DNA from: Firmicutes bacterium UBA4916
Lineage (GTDB): Bacteria; Bacillota; Clostridia; Tissierellales; Tepidimicrobiaceae
NCBI GenBank assembly: GCA_002398845.1
Contig: DHBY01000094.1
Location: 1 to 18,970, forward strand
Length of the DNA stretch: 18,970 nt
Reading direction: 5' to 3'
Below, one piece after another: positions 7,288 to 14,838 of this stretch (position 1 is the first letter of the stretch; each line of letters starts with the position of its first letter). The notes beneath the pieces are model-generated. The model ran no database searches and was not told where the DNA came from. It was given only the letters and a program-made list of their open reading frames with translations. Position numbers and translations under genes: made by a program.

Positions 7288-8058
7288 ATGAGAAAATTTA
7301 AAACCATAAACCTATTTATTATTATTATTTTAGCTATTTCCCTAAGCTTATCAGGATGTAATTCAAAAAAAGAGAAAAATGAAATCAAAGTAAATATGGA
7401 TGAAGAACAGGAAATCAACCAAGTTGAAATCGAAGAAGAAACTAGGGAAGAGGCCGATACAAAAGAAGAACTAGAGGAAAAAGAGCAGGAACAAGAAGAA
7501 AACCAAGAAGATAAAGATAAGAAAGAAGAATCCCCACAAAACACAGAGAAACCAACTGAGAAAGTAGAAACTGTAAAGGATACTAAAGATGAACCAGTAG
7601 AGGAAACAGCTAATATCCTGAAGATAGAGGGAAATGTAGGAAATGAATTAAAATTGAGCTTAAGCGATTTAAAGGCTATGGAAAGCATCATCTTTCAAGG
7701 AGAATACTATTCTATCAATAATTATGGAACTACCAATCACACAAAATTTAAAGGAGTAAATCTATGGGAATTGCTAGACCAAGAGTCTCAAGTGTCCTCA
7801 GCTGCAACAAAGGTTAGTATTGTTGCAACGGATGGATATAAAATGGAGTTTACAATTGAACAGGCTAAAAAGCAGGATTATATTGATGAAACTAATCCCG
7901 ATGCAAAGTTTCCTATGATTATTGCTTGGGAAGAAAATGGAGAAGAGTATGATTCTGAAGAAGGACCTCCATTTAAATTGGTAGTAGGTCAGAAGGAACC
8001 AGGAGATGTAAATAAGCCCCAATGGGTATCAAATATTGATAAAATAATAGTGGAGTAG
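7288..8058 (+). CDS. Lipoprotein with acidic linker and one SUOX-like domain
   Basis: A 256-residue lipoprotein: MRKFK, a hydrophobic core and lipobox LSGC with acylated C24. Residues about 30-105 are a low-complexity, glutamate/lysine-rich tether with no predicted fold, long enough to hold the domain off the membrane. The C-terminal domain (108-256) is SUOX-like: SLSDLKAME, FKGVNLWELL, ATDGYKMEF, FPMIIAWEENG, GPPFKLVVG, WVSNIDKIIV. The Moco-cysteine segment reads GEYYSINNYG, again without cysteine. The ribosome site AGGAGGG lies 5 bases before ATG 7288. The gene sits between the large SLH protein and the FMN-domain protein, so it may relay a ligand or electrons between cell surface and membrane. 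That role is inferred. Confidence 0.83.
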   Translation: MRKFKTINLFIIIILAISLSLSGCNSKKEKNEIKVNMDEEQEINQVEIEEETREEADTKEELEEKEQEQEENQEDKDKKEESPQNTEKPTEKVETVKDTKDEPVEETANILKIEGNVGNELKLSLSDLKAMESIIFQGEYYSINNYGTTNHTKFKGVNLWELLDQESQVSSAATKVSIVATDGYKMEFTIEQAKKQDYIDETNPDAKFPMIIAWEENGEEYDSEEGPPFKLVVGQKEPGDVNKPQWVSNIDKIIVE

Positions 8059-8068
8059 GTAGGATATG

Positions 8069-9640
8069 ATGAAGAACAAGAAGTTTTATTTAATTTTTAT
8101 AATCATTATGATAGCTGTAATTGGTGTACTTTTTTTCTTCAATAATGCAGCATCTGGGGAGGAGCTCAAGGTGGAAGCCTTTTATCCTGAAGGGAAAAAG
8201 ATAAAACTAATAAAGGATATTTCCGATGATATGTTTATTTCCTTAAACTTCCCCGGTGTAAAGAGAGCCTATGAAATTGATGGAGAAGTTAAAGCATATG
8301 TGGTTAGCTGCGTAGGGTATAATGGCCCCATAGATGTTTTAGTCGCCATTGATAATGATGAATTGATTGGAATTGAAATATTATACCATGAAGAATCTTT
8401 AGATTATGCTGGGCATATTGAATCAGATTGGTTTTTGGAAAGATTCAAAAATATGTCAATCGATAAATACTTAAACCTTGTAGTATTAGACAAAGAAAAT
8501 CCCGAAGACATAGTTCAAGTAACAGGAGCAACCGTAAGTTCTCAGGCAGTAGTTAATGCTGTAAATGCAGCAATTGGTGCCTATCAGTATAAGGTCAACA
8601 ATATAGAAATGGAAGGGGTAGCCGATGTAATACCTCAGGAAATGTGGGGAAAAGATACCAATAGCTTTGCTATAAACTGGGATGATAATTCTATAAGAAT
8701 AGATGCGGAAAAAATTAAGGAATATGAACAGGTAGAGATGGAAGTAGTATTAATCAATACTGCCGGAACGGAAACGACCATGAAGGTAAAGGGACCAACC
8801 CTTAGACATGTTTTGGAAAGTGAAGGCATAGATTTAAAGGATTATGAAGGAATAGGAATAACTGGTCGAGATGGTTATTATACAATGGTTGATAAAGAAA
8901 AACTAGAATCTAATGATGTTATTTTAGTATGGCAGGTTAATGAGAAAGATCTTAAGGAAGACGAAAAGCCTGTAAGAGTGGCCATACCAAATGAGCTGGG
9001 GCCCTATTGGGTAAAAATGGTTTCAAATATCGATTTATATGGTGAAATATCCCCTAAGGATATTGACAAGGTGCATATATTTAATCCTTTAACTGAGGAT
9101 ATTGAACCCTATTATTATGAGTATTATGGAAATAAGGACAAGTCCATTGAGGTAGGAAAAATTTTAAATAAGTTTGATATTGTAGATGAAAAAGGATTTT
9201 TTACTATGGCTGCTTCAGATGGTTTAATTAAAAATGAGACTATTTCTTTGGTTAGGCAAAGATATTTTATAAAGGTTGAGGGAAAAAATGCTCCTATGAA
9301 TATAGCACCAAATTTTAAACTTGGCATGAATGTAAAGAATATGACCCATTTTTCTACAACTAAAGATGCAGTAATTTTTCCAGAAAAAATGGCAGAGGTA
9401 GTTAGAACAAAGGATATAAATGGAAAAGAAGGATTATTATTAGAAGATGTTTTATTAACTGCTGATATGAGATGGACAGATGAAAATCGATTTATAGTAG
9501 TAGGGAAAGATGATTCCAAAGTAGAATTATCCTTAGAGGAAATGTTAATATGTTATATAGTGGAAGATAAAGATCAGGTCATTCTCTGTCAAGGGGAAAG
9601 AGAAATTATGAAAGATGTAATAAGGATTGAAAAGAAATGA
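8069..9640 (+). CDS. Membrane-anchored FMN-binding-domain protein with SUOX-like domains
   Basis: A 523-residue extracytoplasmic protein held by an N-terminal helix (residues 5-25). An FMN_bind (RnfG/NqrC-type) domain spans about 55-172 and ends in TGATVSS (152-158), where ApbE-type flavin transferases would attach FMN through a phosphoester, here to S157 rather than the more usual threonine. The conserved aspartate three residues before the motif is absent, so flavinylation is less certain than in the next gene. A SUOX-like domain follows (about 200-327: VKGPTLRHVL, GRDGYYTMV, ELGPYWVKMVSNI). A further, more divergent copy fills 330-523 (ASDG near 383, GLLLEDVL near 455). The start at 8069 is preferred to 8066 because AGGA (8061-8064) would be too close to the latter. 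The end overlaps the next start by four bases (ATGA), indicating translational coupling. Confidence 0.82.
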   Translation: MKNKKFYLIFIIIMIAVIGVLFFFNNAASGEELKVEAFYPEGKKIKLIKDISDDMFISLNFPGVKRAYEIDGEVKAYVVSCVGYNGPIDVLVAIDNDELIGIEILYHEESLDYAGHIESDWFLERFKNMSIDKYLNLVVLDKENPEDIVQVTGATVSSQAVVNAVNAAIGAYQYKVNNIEMEGVADVIPQEMWGKDTNSFAINWDDNSIRIDAEKIKEYEQVEMEVVLINTAGTETTMKVKGPTLRHVLESEGIDLKDYEGIGITGRDGYYTMVDKEKLESNDVILVWQVNEKDLKEDEKPVRVAIPNELGPYWVKMVSNIDLYGEISPKDIDKVHIFNPLTEDIEPYYYEYYGNKDKSIEVGKILNKFDIVDEKGFFTMAASDGLIKNETISLVRQRYFIKVEGKNAPMNIAPNFKLGMNVKNMTHFSTTKDAVIFPEKMAEVVRTKDINGKEGLLLEDVLLTADMRWTDENRFIVVGKDDSKVELSLEEMLICYIVEDKDQVILCQGEREIMKDVIRIEKK

Positions 9641-10815
9641 AACTAAAAAAACGAAACCTTATACAAATAGCTATTACCATATTAGTGATAATAATTTGTA
9701 TAATATATTATCTATATATTAATGATTTTATCAATTGGAAAATTCTATCCATTGGGAATATTAATCCCTACGGAGGTTGGAGTGCATTAAAATCTTTCTT
9801 TACAGATCCATCCTATAGATGGAGGGGAATATCCAAGTCAATTGCTCTAACAATTGGAATATCCCTTACCGCTTTATTAATGGGCAGATTCTTTTGTGGA
9901 TTTATATGTCCAATTGGAGCTTTGCAGGATTTCTTTAAATATTTAGGATCAAAACTAGGAATTAGGGAAAGAAAGCTGCCAAAGGGGAAAGGCTTTAATC
10001 CTGAAATATTTAAATACTTTGTATTATTAATGGTTTTGGTATTTAGTATTTTAGGAATGGGGAATATTATCTCCCCTTATTCCCCTTGGCTAGCTTATCT
10101 AAATGTTTTTTTAGGGCTAAATCTTCAAATAGGGTTTTTAGTACTGTTATTGATAATATTATCTTCCTTATTTATTAAAAGGGTATTTTGCAGATGTTTT
10201 TGTCCTCTTGGGGCTTTTCAAAGCCTTTTATCTGCCATTGGGCCATTGAAGATTAATAGCAATGAAAAATGTAATAGCTGTACTTATTGTTTAAAGAATT
10301 GTCCTGTCCATATAGAAAGACCAGAAGGTCTGGAAATTTCTCCAGAGTGCATTAAATGTTTGGAATGTGTAGATGCCAAATGCTTAAAGGGCACAGAAGG
10401 TTATTCATTAAGCTTTGTAGGATTAAATATGCAAAAAAAACAGTACATAATCATTAGCCTTATTTTGTTTATTGGTATTTATACTTTTCTTCCACTAATC
10501 CATTTTAATAGTGAACTTAACTCTATTGCAGACTTAGGTAGTTTAAAGGATGGGGTATATATGGGAACGGGTATTGGTTTTGGAGGCACCATTGAGGTAG
10601 AAGTAGTAGTAAAAAATAATAAGGTAACCCAAATAAAACCAATTAATCACAAAGAAACTACTGGATATTATGAAGAGGTATTTAGAACAATTTCTTTAGA
10701 GATAGTTGAAACTCAAAATTTAAATGTAGATACAATAAGTGGAGCTACAGTAACGAGCAGAGGGCTTTTAAATGGGATTAAAAGCGGAGTAAGCCAAGCC
10801 TTGGAAAGAAAATAA
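9637..10815 (+). CDS. NapH-like membrane polyferredoxin fused to an FMN-binding domain
   Basis: A 392-residue electron-transfer protein with about five membrane helices (near 8-28, 67-84, 125-143, 160-180, 268-288). Two NapH/CcoG-type motifs, FCGFICP (C87, C91) and FCRCFCP (C185, C189), flank the middle helices. Two ferredoxin clusters follow, CxxCxxCxxxCP at 212-223 and CxxCxxCxxxxC at 238-249. The C-terminal FMN_bind domain (about 295-392) ends in DTISGATVTS, a complete flavinylation signature with T373 as expected acceptor. Positive-inside topology places the Fe-S clusters in the cytoplasm and the flavin outside. Electrons would therefore run from a cytoplasmic donor, through the Fe-S centres, to a covalently bound extracytoplasmic flavin, and perhaps on to the upstream FMN protein, with which it is translationally coupled. 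No ApbE flavin transferase is encoded in the window. Confidence 0.9.
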   Translation: MKLKKRNLIQIAITILVIIICIIYYLYINDFINWKILSIGNINPYGGWSALKSFFTDPSYRWRGISKSIALTIGISLTALLMGRFFCGFICPIGALQDFFKYLGSKLGIRERKLPKGKGFNPEIFKYFVLLMVLVFSILGMGNIISPYSPWLAYLNVFLGLNLQIGFLVLLLIILSSLFIKRVFCRCFCPLGAFQSLLSAIGPLKINSNEKCNSCTYCLKNCPVHIERPEGLEISPECIKCLECVDAKCLKGTEGYSLSFVGLNMQKKQYIIISLILFIGIYTFLPLIHFNSELNSIADLGSLKDGVYMGTGIGFGGTIEVEVVVKNNKVTQIKPINHKETTGYYEEVFRTISLEIVETQNLNVDTISGATVTSRGLLNGIKSGVSQALERK

Positions 10816-10825
10816 GGAGGACATT

Positions 10826-11308
10826 ATGAATATTAAAAAGATTATCCCAATAGTAGCTGTAATTGGAATTATACTCATATTTAGCATTTCTAAAAAAGAA
10901 GATGTATCTATAAACATTGTTCAAGGAGAAAATCAACAGATTGTTAATAGTGATTTTATATACAATCATCCTGATTCCATTAGTTTTCCTGCCGTAGTAA
11001 GGAGTAGTGGAAAAAAACCTGTTGAAACGGAATACAAAGGCATTGAAATGTCCAAATTATTTTCCTCATTAAATATAGATATATCTAATACCCAAAAAAT
11101 CACCTTTAATGCTATAGATGAATATAAAATAATTTTAAGTATAGATGAGATAAATGAACCGAGTAATGTTTATTTAACCTTTGAAAGAGATGGGAAACCA
11201 TTAAAATCAAAGAAACAAGGTGGTAATGGCCCTTTTCAGTTAGTTATAAGACGAGACCCCTTTAGTCAGCGTTGGATAAAACATGTATATGAAATCATAT
11301 TAGAGTAA
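10826..11308 (+). CDS. Small membrane-anchored SUOX-like domain protein (copy 1)
   Basis: A 160-residue protein: a single N-terminal helix (about 5-22, no lipobox cysteine) and then one extracytoplasmic SUOX-like domain (YKGIEMSKLF, NAIDEYKIIL, VYLTFERDGKPL, GGNGPFQLVIR, FSQRWIKHVYEI). It has no cysteine at all, so Moco binding by the classical thiolate is impossible. It is clearly paralogous to the 170-residue protein at 12975-13487, sharing GG(N/S)GP(F/Y)Q, R(R/K)D and FSQRW, which the other copies in the window lack. It starts ten bases after the polyferredoxin gene with AAGGAGG as ribosome site and is followed by the ECF S component. The position suggests a substrate-delivery partner of the transporter; this is inferred. 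Confidence 0.78.
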   Translation: MNIKKIIPIVAVIGIILIFSISKKEDVSINIVQGENQQIVNSDFIYNHPDSISFPAVVRSSGKKPVETEYKGIEMSKLFSSLNIDISNTQKITFNAIDEYKIILSIDEINEPSNVYLTFERDGKPLKSKKQGGNGPFQLVIRRDPFSQRWIKHVYEIILE

Positions 11309-11343
11309 CGGTGCTAAGATATTAATTATATGGAGGCAATATT

Positions 11344-11922
11344 ATGCTTAAAAAACTGGTTAGCAAATTTTCCATATTTGAAATAATCATAATAGCCCTT
11401 ATGGCAACTTTAGGAATAGCTACGAAACCTGTTATCACACCTCTTGCCCATATTATAACCGGTCCCCTTTATATTCCAGGAGGGGCTGTTGCAGGTGGTT
11501 TATATATGATGTGGATAGTATTAGGGGTTGGTTTAATAGGGAAAAAGGGAGTTGCCACTTTAATATCCGTGGTTCAAGCTATTATGGTAGTGAGTTTAGG
11601 GATATATGGAAGCCATGGAATTGTAAGTTTTATCACCTATATAGTTCCTGGATTGATAGTGGACTTTTATGTATTATTGCTTAGAAATAAAGAATTTCAA
11701 AAGGGTGATTTTTTTATATCTGGAATATTAGCTAATATTAGTGGAACATTTTTAGTAAATATAGTTTTCTTTAGATTGCCTTTAGTACCATTGATATTGA
11801 CTTTGGCAGCAGCCTCTTTATCAGGGGGAATAGGTGGGCTGATAGCCTATGGAATATTTAATAAATTGAGGAAGAATCAAGCATTGGAAAATCTTATCAA
11901 TAGGAGAGGATATAATGAATAA
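11344..11922 (+). CDS. ECF transporter substrate-binding (S) component, substrate unknown
   Basis: A 192-residue, very hydrophobic protein with about six membrane helices. It begins with a KFSIFEIIIIALMATLGIA segment typical of S components, whose first helix carries small residues that contact the T component. The loop GPLYIPGGAVAGGLYMMWI and the VPGLIVDF segment resemble predicted YkoE/HmpT-like S components more than riboflavin (RibU) or biotin (BioY) types, but I do not recognise a specific vitamin family. The complete EcfA1-EcfA2-EcfT module lies downstream in the same transcript, so this appears to be a dedicated group I ECF importer. The Moco-type riboswitch, mobB remnant and SUOX-like proteins in the operon make a pterin or molybdopterin-related ligand a reasonable guess. 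The start follows GGAGG; the end overlaps the next gene by eight bases. Confidence 0.85.
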   Translation: MLKKLVSKFSIFEIIIIALMATLGIATKPVITPLAHIITGPLYIPGGAVAGGLYMMWIVLGVGLIGKKGVATLISVVQAIMVVSLGIYGSHGIVSFITYIVPGLIVDFYVLLLRNKEFQKGDFFISGILANISGTFLVNIVFFRLPLVPLILTLAAASLSGGIGGLIAYGIFNKLRKNQALENLINRRGYNE

Positions 11923-12982
11923 AAGATACATTATACTTATTTTTATATTAAGTCTAATAATATTATCAATACCATCATGTTCAAAACCTGCCCCCGACAA
12001 TGAAAATCCTATTTCCCCTAATGATAAGGATATTGCAATGAATATAATTGATAGTGAGAACAATATAAAAAAGATCCAGGCACATACTCAAAGAAAAGCA
12101 TTTAAATTAGAAGATATTATAGATGAAAAGTTTGAAAAGGCTTTAGCTATGGGAGGATTAGGTGAGGTAGAATATATAGAAGATGGATATTTCAAAGCAA
12201 TTGGTAATGACATAGATTATACAAATGAGGATGGCAAAATGATAATTAGGGACGTAAAAGGGGTTATGATTAATCCTCCTAAGGGCAGTATAACCGATGC
12301 CTATTATTATATGTCTAATTATTTAGAAGAAGGAGATGTACTGTTTATATTATTAGATGGATTTGGCTACCACCAATATAAATATGCTATTGAAAATGGA
12401 TATTTACCATTTTTAGAAAAACAAACAGAAGCTACCAAAGCCTTGTCCGTATATAAACCAGTAACAAATGCAGGTTTAGCTGCAATAATTACTGGCTTAT
12501 ATCCTATAGAAAATGGAATCTATTCAAGAAAACAGAGGGAATTGAAAGTAGACTCTATTTTTAAAGTGGCTAAAGATTTAGGGAAAAAATCAATATATAT
12601 TGAAGGAGATATAGGAATATTAAAGACAGAAATTGAACCAATGTTAAATCTGGATAATACAGGAGATGGATTTACTGATGATGAAGTATATAAATCTACT
12701 ATGGAGGCAATAGAAAAGGATTATGATTTTGTGTTTACACATTTCCATGGAATAGATGATTCAGGTCATAACTATGGGGATTTATCTTTAGAAACTATGG
12801 AGTTTATTAACAAAGTAGATACATATGTTGAGGAAATAGTATCCAAATGGAATGGTAAAGTAATAATAACTGCTGACCATGGTATGCATTCTACAGAGGA
12901 TGGAGGAGATCATGGAGAATTTAGATATGAAGACATGGTAGTTCCCTATATAATCATAGATGGGGGGAATCAATTTGAGTAA
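11915..12982 (+). CDS. Alkaline-phosphatase-superfamily lipoprotein (phosphodiesterase/phosphatase)
   Basis: A 355-residue lipoprotein with lipobox SIPSC (C22). The C-terminal catalytic domain shows the two-metal layout of the type I phosphodiesterase / nucleotide pyrophosphatase branch: D148 in LLDGFG, T184 as likely nucleophile in KPVTNAG, D281 and H285 in IDDSGHNYG, D321-H322 in TADHG, and H333 in GGDHGE. All metal-site residues appear intact. Residues about 40-120 form a separate N-terminal region with FKLEDIID and EDGYF, which faintly recall the SUOX-like domains but are not convincing. Lying between the S component and ATPase genes and overlapping both neighbours, it probably acts outside the cell on a phosphorylated or nucleotide-linked ligand before import, for example removing a nucleotide or phosphate. 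The substrate is inferred, not seen. Confidence 0.85.
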   Translation: MNKRYIILIFILSLIILSIPSCSKPAPDNENPISPNDKDIAMNIIDSENNIKKIQAHTQRKAFKLEDIIDEKFEKALAMGGLGEVEYIEDGYFKAIGNDIDYTNEDGKMIIRDVKGVMINPPKGSITDAYYYMSNYLEEGDVLFILLDGFGYHQYKYAIENGYLPFLEKQTEATKALSVYKPVTNAGLAAIITGLYPIENGIYSRKQRELKVDSIFKVAKDLGKKSIYIEGDIGILKTEIEPMLNLDNTGDGFTDDEVYKSTMEAIEKDYDFVFTHFHGIDDSGHNYGDLSLETMEFINKVDTYVEEIVSKWNGKVIITADHGMHSTEDGGDHGEFRYEDMVVPYIIIDGGNQFE

Positions 12983-13487
12983 TAGAACTATAGGAATTAT
13001 TATACTTATTCTAATAATTATTACGGGAGTTTTTGCCTTTATAAATAGGGAAATGGTAAAGGACAATAGAGAAGCCCATGAAAATGCAGAAATTATTATA
13101 AAAGGCGGGGGTTCAGAGACTAAGCTAAACTTTGAGGATATAGCTAATTTAGGTGAAGAAGAATTTACCGCTATTTTAGACACCAGTGATAGTGATCCAA
13201 AAGAACATAGCTATACTGGAATACCTTTAGTGAATATTATTGAAAAAGCTGGAATAAATATTGAAGATAAAAAACAGATAATAGTAAAGGGAATAGATGG
13301 ATACACAATAGCTTTAAGTTCCAAGGAAGTAATGGATAAAGATAATGTATATTTAGTATATAAGCTAAATGGAAAGTTTTTAAAAGGTAAAGAAGAAGGG
13401 GGCAGCGGCCCTTACCAAATAATTGTTAGAAAAGATGAGTTTAGTCAAAGATGGTGTAAATTTGTTGTGGAGATGGAAGTAAAATGA
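12975..13487 (+). CDS. Small membrane-anchored SUOX-like domain protein (copy 2)
   Basis: A 170-residue paralogue of the protein at 10826-11308: an N-terminal helix (about 5-23), then a SUOX-like domain with YTGIPLVNII, GIDGYTIAL, VYLVYKLNGKFL, GGSGPYQIIVR and FSQRWCKFVVEM. The only cysteine is in the last strand, not at the Moco position, where the sequence reads ILDTSDSDPKEHS. The start is taken as TTG 12975 because GGGGGGA (12962-12968) lies six bases before it; the in-frame ATG at 12960 has no ribosome site and would only add five residues. It overlaps the phosphatase gene by eight bases and the EcfA1 gene by four (ATGA), so it is translated together with the transporter. Partner of the ECF importer by context. 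Confidence 0.77.
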   Translation: MSNRTIGIIILILIIITGVFAFINREMVKDNREAHENAEIIIKGGGSETKLNFEDIANLGEEEFTAILDTSDSDPKEHSYTGIPLVNIIEKAGINIEDKKQIIVKGIDGYTIALSSKEVMDKDNVYLVYKLNGKFLKGKEEGGSGPYQIIVRKDEFSQRWCKFVVEMEVK

Positions 13488-14167
13488 CAAATCCTATAGA
13501 AATAAATAATCTATACTTTAAATATAATGCTAACTCCGATTACATATTAAAGGGAGTAGATTTAACTATATCCAAAGGAGAAATATTAGCTTTAGTAGGC
13601 TTAAGTGGCGGCGGGAAAACTACTTTATTAAATATAATGTGTGGAATAATACCCCATATTCGTAAAGGAGAAATTAATGGTGAAGTTAAACTATGGGGAA
13701 AGGAAATTAAGGATTTAAAAATAATAGATATAAGTAAAAAGGTAGGGATAGTATTTGAGGATCCAGATACTCAGCTTTTTCTACCTACTGTTGAAGATGA
13801 AATAGCCTTTGGGCCCGAGAACCTAATGGTAGAAAGAAAAGAAATAGGGAATCGCATAGAAAAGGTACTTAAAATGGTTAATATGGAGGATTATAGGTAT
13901 GAAAACCCTAATAATTTGTCAGGAGGACAAAAACAATTAATAGCTATTGCTGCAATTTTAGCTATGGAGCCAGATATTCTACTATTTGATGAAGCTTTAG
14001 CCCAAATAGACGATGATGGAAAGAAAAGAATAAAGGATATTATATTAAACTTAAAAAGGGGCGGAAAAACCATAGTTTTGGTGGAACATCATATAGATAC
14101 CTTAGATTTAGCCGATAGAGTATTGGAATTACAAAATGGCAAGTTAAGAGAATTTAAAGGTTGGTGA
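13484..14167 (+). CDS. ecfA1: ECF transporter ATPase EcfA1
   Basis: A 227-residue ABC ATPase. Walker A is GLSGGGKTT (39-47), the Q-loop region FEDPDTQLF (91-99), the signature LSGGQK (145-150), Walker B ILLFDE (165-170), and the switch histidine is in VEHH (200-203). The D-loop reads ALAQID instead of the usual PTSGLD, a mild deviation. The Q-loop with an acidic DP and aromatic end is typical of ECF-type ATPases, which couple to EcfT rather than to ordinary permeases. It would pair with the next protein to power uptake by the S component encoded upstream. It overlaps the preceding gene by four bases. Confidence 0.9.
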   Translation: MTNPIEINNLYFKYNANSDYILKGVDLTISKGEILALVGLSGGGKTTLLNIMCGIIPHIRKGEINGEVKLWGKEIKDLKIIDISKKVGIVFEDPDTQLFLPTVEDEIAFGPENLMVERKEIGNRIEKVLKMVNMEDYRYENPNNLSGGQKQLIAIAAILAMEPDILLFDEALAQIDDDGKKRIKDIILNLKRGGKTIVLVEHHIDTLDLADRVLELQNGKLREFKGW

Positions 14168-14172
14168 ATAGT

Positions 14173-14838
14173 TTGAACTTCATAGAGTTAAGAAATCTAT
14201 ATTTTGAATATAAAGAAGAAAATCCAATAATTAACAATATAAACTTAAAAATAAAAAAGGATGAAGTTACAGCTATATTAGGGCCAAATGGAAGTGGTAA
14301 GACTACATTAGGAAAACTTATCATGGGGATTTTGAGACCTACAGATGGACAAGTTTATATTTCAAATAAAGATATTCTTAATATGACTTTAGCTCAAATA
14401 GGTTCTAAAATAGGATATCTATTTCAAAATCCAGAAAAACACTTTTTTTCAAATACTGTAGAAGAGGAATTAGGCTTTGTACTTAGATTAAAGGGGCTTA
14501 ACGAAGATTATGTAGAAAACCAAGTCGAAGAACTATTAAAACTATTCCAATTAGAATATTTAAAGAAATCTTCACCCTTACTTATAAGTCAAGGTGAAAA
14601 GCAAAGGCTTGCTATTGCTGCAATATTGATTAATGATCCAGAGTATTTATTATTAGATGAACCAACGACTGGACTTGATATGGAAAGGAAAGATATATTA
14701 ATTAAAGTATTAAAAGAATTAAATAAAAAGGGCATTGGGATGACCATTATAAGTCATGATCATTTTTTTGTGGAAGAACTTTTCCATAGAGTGATAAATA
14801 TTCATAGGGGTGAAATCATTTATGATCAAAGGATTTAA
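14173..14838 (+). CDS. ecfA2: ECF transporter ATPase EcfA2
   Basis: A second ABC ATPase, 221 residues from TTG 14173. Walker A is GPNGSGKTT (37-45), the Q-loop FQNPEKHFF (84-92), Walker B YLLLDEP (158-164), the D-loop TTGLD, and the switch histidine is in SHDH (194-197). The signature reads LISQGEKQR (137-145) in place of LSGGQ, so the two ATP sites of the A1-A2 heterodimer are probably unequal. The start is uncertain: TTG 14161 and GTG 14164 are in frame, but GGTGA (14163-14167) fits as ribosome site for 14173, where the usual MNFIELRNLYFEY opening begins. The gene sits directly between EcfA1 and EcfT, the standard order. Confidence 0.88.
   Translation: MNFIELRNLYFEYKEENPIINNINLKIKKDEVTAILGPNGSGKTTLGKLIMGILRPTDGQVYISNKDILNMTLAQIGSKIGYLFQNPEKHFFSNTVEEELGFVLRLKGLNEDYVENQVEELLKLFQLEYLKKSSPLLISQGEKQRLAIAAILINDPEYLLLDEPTTGLDMERKDILIKVLKELNKKGIGMTIISHDHFFVEELFHRVINIHRGEIIYDQRI

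Noticed and set aside
7275..7691. Minus-strand open frame of 138 residues, rich in Ser and Phe
   Set aside because: It is the antisense shadow of the glutamate-rich linker of the lipoprotein; it has no ribosome site and its composition is explained by GAA/GAG codons on the other strand.
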